DNA of 64,000 bases from NCBI GenBank assembly GCA_965220835.1, contig OZ244842.1:2604001-2668000 (forward strand), written 5' to 3'. The notes beneath the pieces were generated by a model, which worked only from the letters and a program-made list of their open reading frames with translations, did no database searches and was not told the DNA's origin. The stretch is from Azophilus sp965220835. GTDB lineage: Bacteria; Pseudomonadota; Gammaproteobacteria; Pseudomonadales; Azotimanducaceae. A program made the translations under genes and the position numbers. Each line of letters opens with the position of its first letter. Positions within the stretch are counted from its first letter, which is position 1. Below, one piece after another: positions 63,690 through 64,000 of this stretch.

Positions 63690-64000
63690 GCGATGTCCAT
63701 CGTCTCACTCACCGCCCAATCATTGCCCATAATGTCCAGTTTGTAAAGCAACCAGCGTCACGCGATATGCGACGATTTGGCTGGCGTGTTGCCCACGCGT
63801 ATCAAGGCCCCACACAAGACTTCCCTGCCAAGTCAAGCAAGTGACTGGTCGGCAGCGAGACCATTCACTACCAAGCGCCACCCGCTCAAGATGTGCCCGA
63901 AGAGATGCACCGATTTGTGGAATGGTTCAACCGGGCGACTGGGATCCAACCGGCAAAGTCCATTTTGGGAGTGACGACAGCGCAAGGTGCTCAGAAAGCT
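63690..64000. other. Window end, promoter region of the RES pair and no supported gene
   Basis: Holds the upstream region of the antitoxin gene on the minus strand. Short open frames such as 63777-63974 on the plus strand show no family and are probably not genes. Confidence 0.4.

Overview
The window comes from a high-GC gammaproteobacterium. Its core gene order (rplM-rpsI-petABC-sspAB, the dcw cell-wall/division cluster with rnpB and rsmI, lpoA-yraN-dolP, dciA-M23 peptidase-secA-argJ, and pilBCD facing pilA) matches blocks known from Pseudomonas and relatives, and murE carries the meso-DAP signature. Several broken genes, in-frame fusions, damaged tRNA genes and short repeats suggest a genome that is being rearranged and losing genes. 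The species cannot be named from the sequence alone.

Layout. 1-2.0 kb: 3' end of a B12-dependent acyl-CoA mutase operon (large subunit, B12-binding subunit, MeaB-type GTPase), visibly richer in A/T than the rest. 2.3-5.3 kb: a carboxymuconolactone decarboxylase-like protein, a chimeric oxidoreductase (MDR start joined to an FAD monooxygenase lacking its dinucleotide fold) and an MFS transporter. 5.5-6.1 kb: HigBA/NadS-type toxin-antitoxin pair. 6.2-6.9 kb: tRNA operon with a boxA-like leader (Asn, Pro, an interrupted Glu, Gln, and a tRNA 5' stub). 7.1-13.4 kb: deazaflavin-type nitroreductase-like protein, cytochrome P450, TonB-dependent receptor, DUF4139 protein. 13.7-23.7 kb: type I restriction-modification island hsdM / AlbA_2-ATPase / hsdS (frameshifted) / decayed AlbA_2 gene / hsdR / YgjP-like metalloprotease. 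23.8-28.2 kb: two exported DUF3857/transglutaminase-fold proteins, one apparently catalytically dead. 28.4-33.2 kb: L13, S9, cytochrome bc1, SspA, SspB. 33.2-46.2 kb: dcw cluster on the minus strand (mraZ to ftsZ) without murF, murG, murB/ddl or lpxC. 46.2-47.3 kb: 59-bp palindromic tandem array, rnpB and related hairpins. 47.3-56.5 kb: rsmI, lpoA, yraN, dolP, dciA, M23 peptidase, secA, argJ. 56.5-61.7 kb: type IV pilus genes pilD, pilC, pilB, pilA and a second pilin. 61.8-64 kb: tRNA-Thr(CGT), a truncated NERD-like gene and a RES/Xre toxin-antitoxin pair.

How the genes work together. MraZ (with a four-box operator at its own promoter), RsmH, FtsL/I/W/Q/A/Z and MurC/D/E/MraY build and divide the cell wall; LpoA and the M23 peptidase also act on peptidoglycan. 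PetABC is the quinol:cytochrome c oxidoreductase of aerobic respiration. PilBCD with the pilins form a type IV pilus. The restriction island and the two toxin-antitoxin pairs are defence or mobile-type cargo.

Most notable observations: the AlbA_2 ATPases embedded in the type I RM operon, the intact one carrying an 11-bp repeat able to switch frame; a tRNA-Glu gene split in its anticodon loop by 42 nt; the fused MDR/FAD ORF; an apparent ATA start for sspB; an inverted dcw block with clean loss of several mur genes; and a 59-bp palindromic array between rnpB and mraZ.
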